Positions 9,912 to 17,604 of a DNA stretch of 64,000 bases are shown piece after piece. The DNA is from Cryobacterium sp. PH31-O1. Lineage in GTDB: Bacteria; Actinomycetota; Actinomycetes; Actinomycetales; Microbacteriaceae. The position numbers and the translations under genes are program-made. How positions within the stretch are numbered: the first letter of the stretch is position 1; each line of letters starts with the position of its first letter. The stretch covers positions 248,001-312,000 of the forward strand of contig NZ_JASITB010000002.1 of the NCBI RefSeq assembly GCF_030063455.1. The letters are read 5' to 3'. The notes below the pieces were generated by a model that saw only the letters and a program-made list of their open reading frames with translations, did no database searches and was not told the DNA's origin.

Positions 9912-10577
9912 CTACTTCGCGGCAGCATCGGCCGGGAGCACATAAATCAGTGCAGAAATTGTGGCGGTGACGGTGCCGGCATCCGCTTCACCGCTGATGT
10001 CGGTGGCAAAGGAGACGATGGAGACCAGACGTTCGCCCGTTCGTAGACCCTCGATGAAATCGAGCACGCCGGTGTAGCTGCCGCCGATGGAGAGGGAGAC
10101 CGGAATGACCAGAAAAGACTCGGGGGTGGCGGTAGCGGCAGTGGGTGCCGGGGTACCGGTGGCGTCGGGAGCCTCGGGGGTACCGGCTGCTGCGGCTGCG
10201 GCCGCAGCAGCCGCGACGGCATCCACCGGCGCTGTGGGAGACTCGGGATCGCCGAATGATATTTCGTCGACGGTGACTCCCAGCGTCACGGCACTCGCGG
10301 CAAGCTGGGAGATAAACGTTGAAGCATCGATCGTGGTTGGCACGGCCAGCTGCTGGTCAACGAGGTTGTCACGAAGATTGTCGAGGTCGCCCAGGTCTTG
10401 CACACGACTCTCGATCTGGGCGGTCGTATCGTTGTTGGCCGCTTCTACAGAACGCGTCTCGGCGTGATCTGAGCGCGTTTCCGAGACCCGGGGAACAATC
10501 ACGAAAATTCCGGCCAGCAGTATTAGCAGTACGAGCACAAACGCTCCCGCGTAAGAGAGGGCTTTATCGAGTGTCAT
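9912..10577 (-). CDS. pilO: PilO-like inner-membrane protein, cluster 2
   Basis: 221 residues. A short cytoplasmic start (MTLDKALSYAG) precedes one membrane helix, FVLVLLILLAGIFVIV, at about 13-28. A coiled-coil stretch follows at about 32-75, then a two-lobed ferredoxin-like PilO domain interrupted by an Ala/Thr/Pro-rich linker around 115-145. PilO pairs with PilN to form the alignment complex of T4P. It starts six bases after the pilMN stop, with AAGGAG inside that gene's end. Similar in size and layout to the cluster 3 protein at 42.6 kb. Sequence identity to Gram-negative PilO is weak, so the name rests on topology and gene order. Confidence 0.8.
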   Translation of the reverse strand: MTLDKALSYAGAFVLVLLILLAGIFVIVPRVSETRSDHAETRSVEAANNDTTAQIESRVQDLGDLDNLRDNLVDQQLAVPTTIDASTFISQLAASAVTLGVTVDEISFGDPESPTAPVDAVAAAAAAAAAAGTPEAPDATGTPAPTAATATPESFLVIPVSLSIGGSYTGVLDFIEGLRTGERLVSIVSFATDISGEADAGTVTATISALIYVLPADAAAK

Positions 10578-10582
10578 CGGCC

Positions 10583-12280
10583 TTACTCCTTGCCCGTCTT
10601 CGTGGCAGCGGAATAGACCACGTCGTTGATGTGTAGGGTCAGAGTGGCCGTGTAAATGCCCTCGGCCGATCGGGAGATGGCACCGGGATCGGCGTCGACA
10701 AACCCCGGAAGCTCGGCCATGGCATCAAGCCAAGTGGGGATGCTCGGCAGCGTGGGGCTGGTCAGGCCCATCTCCACGGTGGCCACCCGGGCGGCCTGCA
10801 GCGGCACCTCGGACTGGGCGTATTCTTCGAACGGGGTGGTGGCATCCACACTCACGCTGCCAATAGTGACGCCGGCCGGGAGCGCCGCCTGCACCGTGAT
10901 GAGGTAGGTGCGCCAGTCAATATCGGTGGCCTGCACCACGTCGACGGCACTCTTGGACTCGGCGATGGCGTTTTCGACGCTTCGTAGCTCGAAGAACTGA
11001 TCACCCTGTAGCAGCAGGGCAGCGGTTCGATCCCGGGCTGCTTGAAGTTCGGTGGCGCTCACGGTGGCTTCGCGCCAGACGAGACCGGAAACTACCGCCC
11101 CCACCGCGATAACGACCACCATGACCAGGGCGAGCCGGCGCCGAAGTGACTTCGCCTGCCGCCCCGCCGTCACCTCGGGCGGCATCAGGTCGGCACGAGG
11201 CTCACCACCAATGGTTTTCTCCAGGTTGGCGCTGGCACGACTACCGAGTGCCAGGCCAACGGCGACCAAAAATGTGCCCTGCGTTGCCCGCAACTTCTTG
11301 GCGTCGAGGCCGCTGCCAACGGCGATGCCGGTGGGCGCCGCAAACACGATCGGTAGTTTGGCCATCACACTCAGCGCGGCATCAAAACCGGGCAGGTGAG
11401 TGCCGCCACCGGTAAGCACGATCTGCGTCACCGTGAGATCAAGGCGGCTGTTGCTGAAGTAGCTCAGGGTGTTGCGCAGGCCCTCCAGCAGGTCGTAGGT
11501 GACGTCGCGAATAATCGTAGCGGCCTCGGTGTGCTCCAGTGCCGGCGACCTGGTGAGGCCCACCGTGCGCTTGAGGTTCTCTGCGGCATCTTCATCGATG
11601 CCGAGTTGCGTCTTAAGAGCCTTGGTGAGGTCGTTCCCACCGGCCGGCAACAGGCGCACGAACTGAGGAACCCCGGCATCGGTGATAACCACACTGGTTT
11701 TTCCCGAGCCCACGTCGATTTGGGCGATCACGCGGTCTGTGGTGGTTCCGTGGGTGATGGCACGACTCAGGGCAAACGGCATGAGGTCTACCTCAATGGC
11801 CGAGAGTTTGGCGGCGCGCGCCACTTTGAGATTGCCCGCAACGACGTCTTTCACCGCGGCGATCAGGAGGCCCTTGATCTGCGGCCCGCTATCGCCCTCA
11901 CCGGCTGTCTCCGAAATGGGGTAGAAGTCCAGCAGGGCGTCTTTCACCGGGAACGACAGCAGGTCTTGCACCTGAAATGGCAGTGATTCCCGAATACGTC
12001 TCATAGACATGCTGGGAACGCTGAGGTTGCGCGCGACCACGCGGTTGTTGCCCATGCCGAGCACGACGTCGCGACTGCTGAACTTGTCGGCGCCCCACAT
12101 GCGCTTGAGCGCCGACGCGACGACCTCAACGTCAACGACTTCTCCGCGCGTTACCGCGCCCATCGGCAGCGGCTCTTCAAAGTAGCGCAGCAAAATGGGC
12201 GTGTCCGTGTCGGCACCGCCCAATTCAACGGCACGAACGGCCGAAGTGCCGATATCGATTCCGACGACGCGAGATTTCAT
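10583..12280 (-). CDS. PilM-PilN fusion protein, cluster 2
   Basis: 565 residues from ATG 12280 with AGGAGG upstream. Residues 1-350 are a complete PilM: VVGIDIGTSAVRAVELGG (phosphate 1), IDVGSGKTSVVITD (phosphate 2) and VLTGGGTHLPG (adenosine loop). A linker containing ADLMPPEV then matches the cytoplasmic INLLP-type tail by which free PilN binds PilM. A single membrane helix (LALVMVVVIAVGAVVSGLVW, about 388-407), a coiled coil and a PilN ferredoxin-like domain complete it. Cluster 3 encodes the same parts as two genes overlapping by four bases. The fusion would tether PilM permanently to the membrane. No stop codon or frameshift is visible at the junction. Confidence 0.92.
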   Translation of the reverse strand: MKSRVVGIDIGTSAVRAVELGGADTDTPILLRYFEEPLPMGAVTRGEVVDVEVVASALKRMWGADKFSSRDVVLGMGNNRVVARNLSVPSMSMRRIRESLPFQVQDLLSFPVKDALLDFYPISETAGEGDSGPQIKGLLIAAVKDVVAGNLKVARAAKLSAIEVDLMPFALSRAITHGTTTDRVIAQIDVGSGKTSVVITDAGVPQFVRLLPAGGNDLTKALKTQLGIDEDAAENLKRTVGLTRSPALEHTEAATIIRDVTYDLLEGLRNTLSYFSNSRLDLTVTQIVLTGGGTHLPGFDAALSVMAKLPIVFAAPTGIAVGSGLDAKKLRATQGTFLVAVGLALGSRASANLEKTIGGEPRADLMPPEVTAGRQAKSLRRRLALVMVVVIAVGAVVSGLVWREATVSATELQAARDRTAALLLQGDQFFELRSVENAIAESKSAVDVVQATDIDWRTYLITVQAALPAGVTIGSVSVDATTPFEEYAQSEVPLQAARVATVEMGLTSPTLPSIPTWLDAMAELPGFVDADPGAISRSAEGIYTATLTLHINDVVYSAATKTGKE

Positions 12281-12336
12281 TGCGTCTGCCTCCTACGGGG
12301 TGTTGTGTGGTTGCGGTGGTGCATGGCCGGTCTGGC

Positions 12337-13164
12337 TCAGGCCAGGCCGAATAGTCCCAAATAGCTGGTTGCGAGCTGGTCGCCGGCGAAGATGCCCACC
12401 CAGGCGCCCATAAGCATCCAAGGCCCGAAAGGAATGCTGCTCTTACGGCCAGCCTTGCCAAAGAGCATAAGAATGGTGCCGAAGACCCCACCGAGCAGAA
12501 AAGCGCCGAACGCCCCCACGAAGAGAGCGCCCCAGCCGAGCCAGCCCAGGAAGAGTCCGAGCACTCCGGCCAGTTTAACATCGCCGAGGCCCATGCCGCC
12601 GGGGCGCACGAGCGCGAGCACGAGGTACAGCCCGAACAGGCCGCCGCCGCCGATACCGGCGCTGAGCAGGCGGCCGGGCTCCCCCGCGAGCAGAGCGGAT
12701 GCGGCCAGCAGCACTCCCCCCACGAGATAGGCCGGCAGCACGATGGCGTTGGGCAGGGTGTGGGTGTCGAGGTCGATGAGGGCGAGGGCCACGCTGATGC
12801 TCGCAAGGTACAGCAGAGCCACGGCCATCAGAATCAGCGCGAGCAGGTCGGGGGTCGTGAGCGGCAGGGTGGCGGTCGCGGCGACCCACCAGGCCACCCC
12901 GGCGAAGAACAGTGCCGTGCCGAGTTCAACCGCAGGGTAACGCGCGGAGATGTGCGCGCCGCAGTCGCGGCAGCGGCCGCGCAACACGAGCCACGACACG
13001 ATCGGAATGTTGTCCCATGGCCGAATGCGCGCCCCGCAGCTGCCGCATGCACTCGGCGGCGACACAATGGATTTATTCGCCGGCACCCGGTAGATCACGA
13101 CATTGAGAAACGATCCGATGAGAGCCCCGAGCAGCCCGAAGACGACGGCAATCACACTACTCAT
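12337..13164 (-). CDS. pilD: Prepilin peptidase / N-methyltransferase PilD, cluster 2
   Basis: 275 residues, multi-pass membrane protein of family A24. The N-terminal domain has IGSFLNVVIYRVP and the two zinc cysteine pairs C-G-S-C and C-R-D-C of bifunctional PilD enzymes. The catalytic aspartates are in LIDLDTHTLPN (about residue 128) and GLGDVKLAG (about 190). It cleaves prepilin leaders after Gly on the cytoplasmic face and methylates the new N terminus. It is the only prepilin peptidase gene in the window, so it probably serves all three clusters unless another lies elsewhere. The start overlaps the pilX2 stop by eight bases. Confidence 0.95.
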   Translation of the reverse strand: MSSVIAVVFGLLGALIGSFLNVVIYRVPANKSIVSPPSACGSCGARIRPWDNIPIVSWLVLRGRCRDCGAHISARYPAVELGTALFFAGVAWWVAATATLPLTTPDLLALILMAVALLYLASISVALALIDLDTHTLPNAIVLPAYLVGGVLLAASALLAGEPGRLLSAGIGGGGLFGLYLVLALVRPGGMGLGDVKLAGVLGLFLGWLGWGALFVGAFGAFLLGGVFGTILMLFGKAGRKSSIPFGPWMLMGAWVGIFAGDQLATSYLGLFGLA

Positions 13165-14680
13165 TCTTCTTTACGTCGCGCGTCGAAACCCGCTCGCCAA
13201 GCCTGGCGGGGCTTGGTTCTGTTGGCGGCCCGGGAGTCGTCCCGAGGGCCAGGTCCATGTTTGGAATACCAATCGGAACAGAAACGAAGCTTGAGGCATC
13301 GCTAGTGTCGATTGTGCTGCCATAGAGCTGGCCTTGCCACTGCCCGGAAAGGGAAATTCCGCACGGGCTGTAGCCCAGCGTTGTCACGTTTGCACCCAGA
13401 TCTGAATCAATTTGAAGGTGTTGATCGTTTTTCGCTTTCCCCGTACCCGTCGTGCTGCAAGTCGGCTTTTGATCAACGATTTCATCGGGGGTCACAAGCC
13501 AAAGCTTGGTCGCGTTTACGGCCGTGATCGTCGAAGACTTGGCCAAGTCAAAATTGCTCGCAAAAACCACAAGATCATATTTGAGTTTCAAGTTGGAATT
13601 TAGTTGCAGGCCATTCGAACAAGCCCGGGCATCCAGGATACCGGGACCGCTGAACGCGTTAACCGCGGCCTGCTGGGCGGCAAGATCGCACGGTTCCACT
13701 TTTTTTCCCTGAATCTGTGTGATCGTGTGAACAGGCCAGCCGGGCCAGTCGCTGTAACGGAAGTCCGCCCACGGGGGCACCACCGGGGATGAGGGGGCCG
13801 GCACCTTTGGGTTCTCTCCCACATACAAATAATTCCCCCTGCCGATATTATTTGTGCCGTTGCCCTGGGCCGCGGAGACCGACCAAGCGTTCCCTCCGAT
13901 ACTGGCAGAGTCATTCATGGTCAAGGTTCCGGCGCTCACAAAGCCGGAGATCCAATCGCCCGTTCCCAACACCGTGGCGGCCGAAGTCCATACGTTGCCG
14001 TCAATTTGGCAGAGGTCGTTGGGCTGGCCGGATTTTTTTTTCTGGCCGGTCAGTGAACCGGCCGCGACCACTACATTAGCCAGAAAGGCGCTAGAGCTCT
14101 TTTTCTTGACGCCGCACAACACGTCACCCGTCTTGACCATGACCACGGCCGGCGGCCCTCCGGCCATTCCCGGGCGAATTGAGCCGTTGAAGTCTCCGCC
14201 GACGTACGAATAGAGCGCGGGACCAGTCCCCGCGATGGCTGCGCCGGCGGCGGGGATCCAGGTATAAACTGCTTCGACGATGCGATTGTTGCCGGGACCA
14301 TTCGCGCCGCTGCCAAGGTCGCTAGCAGTTCCAGTGGAGACGATCTTGACGCTCGTGGCATTAGGCGTCGGGCAACCTGAGTTCCAAACAGTCGTGTTTC
14401 CCGACTGGTACGACACTTTAAGCACAAAGGCTGGGGTCAGCCCGGTGAGCGGTGGACATTTGCCGGCGATCAGGCTCGCGCGCGCGGAGTCAATGCCGGC
14501 CTCGGCGGCGGACTGGGCTTGCACTTCGGCGCGAGCCGCACTCGTCACGTTCACAGAGGACATGGTGGAACCGACAATGACGAAGGAAATGATCGTGAAC
14601 ACGGCCATCACCCCGACGACGGCGAGCAGTGAGCTACCGGCATCGTGGTCTGGAAAGATACGTCTTCTTAACCCATGCAT
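13157..14680 (-). CDS. pilX: PilX-like large minor pilin, cluster 2
   Basis: 507 residues. PilX_N-type start: DA-G then SSLLAVVGVMAVFTIISFVIVG, followed by the family's AQSAAEAGIDSA helix. The secreted part has repeated short beta units around Asn/Ala/Gly (for example GGNAWSVSAAQG) and ends with a YSPCGISLSG motif that recurs in the cluster 3 PilX (YSPCEVKIEG). Several Cys could pair. The coding DNA is visibly richer in A and T than the flanking pil genes and contains runs of nine and seven A on the sense strand. It overlaps pilW by 13 bases and pilD by eight. A role as adhesin or initiator pilin is inferred. Confidence 0.8.
   Translation of the reverse strand: MHGLRRRIFPDHDAGSSLLAVVGVMAVFTIISFVIVGSTMSSVNVTSAARAEVQAQSAAEAGIDSARASLIAGKCPPLTGLTPAFVLKVSYQSGNTTVWNSGCPTPNATSVKIVSTGTASDLGSGANGPGNNRIVEAVYTWIPAAGAAIAGTGPALYSYVGGDFNGSIRPGMAGGPPAVVMVKTGDVLCGVKKKSSSAFLANVVVAAGSLTGQKKKSGQPNDLCQIDGNVWTSAATVLGTGDWISGFVSAGTLTMNDSASIGGNAWSVSAAQGNGTNNIGRGNYLYVGENPKVPAPSSPVVPPWADFRYSDWPGWPVHTITQIQGKKVEPCDLAAQQAAVNAFSGPGILDARACSNGLQLNSNLKLKYDLVVFASNFDLAKSSTITAVNATKLWLVTPDEIVDQKPTCSTTGTGKAKNDQHLQIDSDLGANVTTLGYSPCGISLSGQWQGQLYGSTIDTSDASSFVSVPIGIPNMDLALGTTPGPPTEPSPARLGERVSTRDVKKNE
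13700..13706. repeat. A7 homopolymer (sense strand) in pilX2
   Basis: Seven consecutive A residues on the coding strand within the Gln-Gly-Lys-Lys-Val segment. A slippage-prone tract in a GC-rich gene. Confidence 0.9.
14033..14041. repeat. A9 homopolymer (sense strand) in pilX2
   Basis: Nine consecutive A residues on the coding strand encode Lys-Lys-Lys in the Gly-Gln-Lys3-Ser-Gly segment. Loss or gain of one base would shift the frame of the remaining 295 or so residues. Confidence 0.95.
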
Positions 14681-15234
14681 GTGGATCCCGTTCCGGGTTG
14701 ACGATTCGTCGACGTTGAATTGAAGGAGACGGGGGTTCCGCCTTTGGTCCCAACGTTAAAGTGCAACTCGACCTGGCTCGGGTTGCCAAGCCCTGGTCCC
14801 GGCACCGCGAAAAGCCCAGATTCCGGCATGGGCGAGACTCCATCGCCCAAAAGAGTCCAATGGCTGGAACTCAGGTCTCTCGCAATGGCAGTCGTCGATC
14901 GCTGAAAGTAGACAGCCCCGTTTCGGTACAGCCAAGCCTCACACGAGCTAGTCCCGGCCGTTATCCCCATGACGCGGAGTGCGAGCATGTTGCCGTCCCC
15001 CGAAATCGTTATGGCGAGAGAGTTGCGCACGCCACTGTCGATCGCCTGCGAAAGGATCTGTCCCGTTGTAGTTGCGGTCGAGCGAGAAGTAATTGTGTTC
15101 TGCGCGGCCACGCTCGAGAGCAGCATCGCGCTCACCAGTGACAGGACGACGACGGAGAACGCCGAATACAATATGAGCTCGATCAGGGTGAAACCCGAGT
15201 CGGAGTCGATGTGTGCGCTGCGCGGAGAGAAGAT
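14668..15234 (-). CDS. pilW: PilW-like prepilin without a canonical start codon, cluster 2
   Basis: The reading frame clearly encodes a prepilin: DSDSG then FTLIELILYSAFSVVVLSLV, closely matching PilW of cluster 3. Between the in-frame upstream stop (in pilV) and the prepilin box there is no ATG, GTG or TTG. The coordinates use an ATC at 15232-15234, which lies where cluster 3 pilW has its ATG and gives a 14-residue leader (188 residues in total). A TTG at 15171 would begin inside the membrane helix and lose the cleavage site. Either initiation is non-standard, the start has mutated, or there is a sequence error. The body has two Cys and a pilin-like beta region. It ends within pilX. Confidence 0.7.
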   Translation of the reverse strand: MFSPRSAHIDSDSGFTLIELILYSAFSVVVLSLVSAMLLSSVAAQNTITSRSTATTTGQILSQAIDSGVRNSLAITISGDGNMLALRVMGITAGTSSCEAWLYRNGAVYFQRSTTAIARDLSSSHWTLLGDGVSPMPESGLFAVPGPGLGNPSQVELHFNVGTKGGTPVSFNSTSTNRQPGTGSTCMG

Positions 15235-15242
15235 GGTGGGGC

Positions 15243-15653
15243 CTAGGCAGTTAGGTAGATGAGCGTCGACGCTTCCGAGATGGACTTCACCTTGGCGCGT
15301 TCGTGGACCCAGACCCGAATCTTTTGAATCCTGGGAGCGCTCGGTGTATTACAGACGAGATCGCTGATGCCCTCGATCTCTACGGCCAGTGGCGGCGCTG
15401 CATCGACCGACTTATGTTTCTTGAGCTCAGCACACGACCAGGTGTCGTCGCCACGAAGCAGGGCCATCTCCTGCGAAACCAGTTGGGTGGCCGTTGCGAG
15501 TGTCGCATTTGACGCCGACACCCGCGCCGACTGCATCAGCAGAGGGAGAAAGCCGATGGCCAGCAGCCCGAGCAACAGCATCGAGACCATAATCTCGAGC
15601 ATGCCGAAGCCGCTGTCGTGCGCTTCAATAGAGTGCGCAGCGCGTTCTGCCAT
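15243..15653 (-). CDS. pilV: PilV-like minor pilin, cluster 2
   Basis: 136 residues from ATG 15653. The leader ends in HDS-G, followed by FGMLEIMVSMLLLGLLAIGFLP, a prepilin box with Met at +3 and Glu at +5, matching PilV of cluster 3 (FGMVEIIVSM). The compact body has two Cys (around 84 and 109) that could pair. It lies 78 bases after the major pilin, beyond a 9-bp hairpin, and is followed closely by pilW and pilX; the four minor pilin genes form one unit. It is a third the size of PilV in cluster 1. Confidence 0.85.
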   Translation of the reverse strand: MAERAAHSIEAHDSGFGMLEIMVSMLLLGLLAIGFLPLLMQSARVSASNATLATATQLVSQEMALLRGDDTWSCAELKKHKSVDAAPPLAVEIEGISDLVCNTPSAPRIQKIRVWVHERAKVKSISEASTLIYLTA

Positions 15654-15675
15654 GGCTGATACCTGTCTTCAGGAG

Positions 15676-15701
15676 GCTCGGGCTACCGGAACAGCCCGAG
15701 C
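15676..15701 (-). repeat. Hairpin between major pilin and pilV, cluster 2
   Basis: Perfect 9-bp stem GCTCGGGCT / AGCCCGAGC with an 8-base loop, 30 bases after the pilA2 stop. No T-run follows on the minus strand. Suited to partial termination or to protecting the upstream pilin mRNA. Confidence 0.65.
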
Positions 15702-15731
15702 TTCGACCCACCCTGACCCCTCGCATCGGGG

Positions 15732-16214
15732 CTAGAGCGTGGGCGTGGGCCCAGCACCCTTTTTGGCCGTGGTTGTGTCCGTTATGAAGTATTGGTTGCT
15801 GGAACTTGCCGACGTTCCGGTTCCGTAGGAGCCCGAGATCAAAAAAGCTGCTCCAGCTGATGGAACCACGGCAACGAGGAAGATTTTGTCGCTCTTCGAG
15901 TATCCGGGGAGAACGGCCTTCGCCGCAGCGGTGGGCGAAGCGGACTCCAAAACGGTGAGTGCGGCAACAGCATCTGCAACGCTGGTTCCCGATATGACCG
16001 CCATGGCGACCGACGATTTCGCGGTGGTCAGTGCGGCCTGAACGGCGCTGTCTTTGGCGCCTTCCTGCTGGCCGATGAAGATGGGGATGGCTACGGCTGA
16101 CAGAATGCCGAGGATGAGCACCACGACGAGCAGCTCGATGAGGGTGAAGCCCTTGTCCTTGGTGCCGAGAGCGGCGCGCCTACGCGCGAGACCAGTGGTC
16201 AGTGTGCGAATCAT
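15732..16214 (-). CDS. pilA: Major type IV pilin, cluster 2
   Basis: 160 residues from ATG 16214, preceded by AAGGA; an ATG 14 codons upstream lacks a ribosome site. The leader ends in KDK-G then FTLIELLVVVLILGILSAVAIP, followed by IGQQEGAKDSAVQAAL, a helix shared with the cluster 3 pilin. There are no Cys, so there is no D-region disulfide. The C terminus is Ser/Thr/Gly-rich and ends Gly-Pro-Thr-Pro-Thr-Leu. It stands apart from pilC by 160 bases that contain a possible promoter with TTGACA at 16344-16349 (no convincing -10 box). Expected to be the main shaft subunit of the second pilus. Confidence 0.93.
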   Translation of the reverse strand: MIRTLTTGLARRRAALGTKDKGFTLIELLVVVLILGILSAVAIPIFIGQQEGAKDSAVQAALTTAKSSVAMAVISGTSVADAVAALTVLESASPTAAAKAVLPGYSKSDKIFLVAVVPSAGAAFLISGSYGTGTSASSSNQYFITDTTTAKKGAGPTPTL

Positions 16215-16374
16215 GCGTAAATCCTTTGTATTGGTTGATACGAGCCAGAGACCCATAAGCCCCTATACCCATAATGCTAGCTAGGAAGACGCGGGCGTAG
16301 AGCGTAAATTGACCCGCTAGGTACCCCAGTTCAGGCCACACGATGTCAAGTCGCTAAAGAACCCCTCCTGCCCC

Positions 16375-17604
16375 CTATTTCACGTAGTCAAAGATGGTAA
16401 ACATGGGCAGATAAAGTGCTACAACCATGCCGCCAATGACCACACCGATAACGGCAATCATGAGCGGTTCAATGAGCGCGGTGAGCTGCTCCGTCGTGGA
16501 CTGAACCTCTTGGTCGTAGAAGTCCGCAATCTTGGAGAGCATTTGTTCCAACGCCCCCGCATCCTCTCCCACAGCGACCATCTGCGTGACCATGGCCGGA
16601 AACACCGGCTCCAACGACATCGGCCCGGCAATGGAACGGCCAAGGCTCACCGAGCTCTGCACCTTGCGCAGCGCATTCTCCACCACCCAGTTACCCGAGG
16701 TCTCCCCCACAATGGCGAGCGACTGTAAAATGGGAACGCCAGCGCCGATCATGGTGGCAAAATTGCGGCTAAAGCGGGCGACGGCCAGCTTGGTAAGCAG
16801 CTCGCCAAACACGGGGAGCTTGAGCTTGACCGGGTCGACCACCCGGCGCACCCGTTCGGTGTGCTTGTTCTTGCGCCACCAGAAGAAGAAAACCACACCG
16901 AGCACGAGCAGCACCGGCGCCAGCCACACCATAATGCCCGACAGAACGACCAGAATTTGGGTGGGCAGCGGCAGCTTTCCACCGAGGTCGGCGAACATTC
17001 CCTGAAACACCGGCACAATAAAGATGAGCATGCCGATGACGGCGACGACGGCCAGAATCAGCACGATTACCGGGTAGGCGAGGGCCGACTTAATCGTGTC
17101 GCGCAGTTTCACCTCGGCCTCGAAGTTCTCGGCGATGGAATTGAGCGAGTCTTCAAGAAATCCGCCGGCTTCACCGGCCTTCACCAGGTTGATCATGATG
17201 GGCGGAAAGATGGTGTCGTGCCGCACCATGGCGTCAGAGAGCGACAGGCCGGTCTCGACGTCGTTTCGAATGGTGGTGAGCACCGCGGCCAGCTGCTTAT
17301 GCGTGGTTTGCTCGGCCAGAATGTTCAGGGTGCGCAGCAGGGTAAGCCCGGCCGAGGTCATGGTGGCCATCTGGCGGCTCATGACAGCCAGGTCTTTGAG
17401 ACCTACACCGCGGCTTACGCCTGGAATGTTAATATCGCGGTTCAACCCGGTCTTGGCCGCCACCTCCACGATCGAGATCGGTGAGAGCCCGAGCGAGCGC
17501 AGCCGCACAATGGCGGCTCCCTCGGTCTTGGCGGTGAGTCTTCCCTTAACGATCTTGTCGGTGGAATCCCGGCCGCGATAAGCCCACGAGAGTGTGGCAT
17601 CCAT
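16375..17604 (-). CDS. pilC: PilC platform protein, cluster 2
   Basis: 409 residues with the two-domain T2SSF layout and three hydrophobic segments: PVIVLILAVVAVIGMLIFIVP near 180, a pair around 220-240, and LMIAVIGVVIGGMVVALYLP near the C terminus. It has the same length as the other two PilC proteins, with long near-identical stretches around the ends of each domain (for example VTQMVAVGEDAG). The ATG follows the pilT stop with no gap (TAAATG). It should be the membrane platform that receives PilB2 or PilT2. Specificity against the paralogous ATPases is unknown. Confidence 0.95.
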   Translation of the reverse strand: MDATLSWAYRGRDSTDKIVKGRLTAKTEGAAIVRLRSLGLSPISIVEVAAKTGLNRDINIPGVSRGVGLKDLAVMSRQMATMTSAGLTLLRTLNILAEQTTHKQLAAVLTTIRNDVETGLSLSDAMVRHDTIFPPIMINLVKAGEAGGFLEDSLNSIAENFEAEVKLRDTIKSALAYPVIVLILAVVAVIGMLIFIVPVFQGMFADLGGKLPLPTQILVVLSGIMVWLAPVLLVLGVVFFFWWRKNKHTERVRRVVDPVKLKLPVFGELLTKLAVARFSRNFATMIGAGVPILQSLAIVGETSGNWVVENALRKVQSSVSLGRSIAGPMSLEPVFPAMVTQMVAVGEDAGALEQMLSKIADFYDQEVQSTTEQLTALIEPLMIAVIGVVIGGMVVALYLPMFTIFDYVK

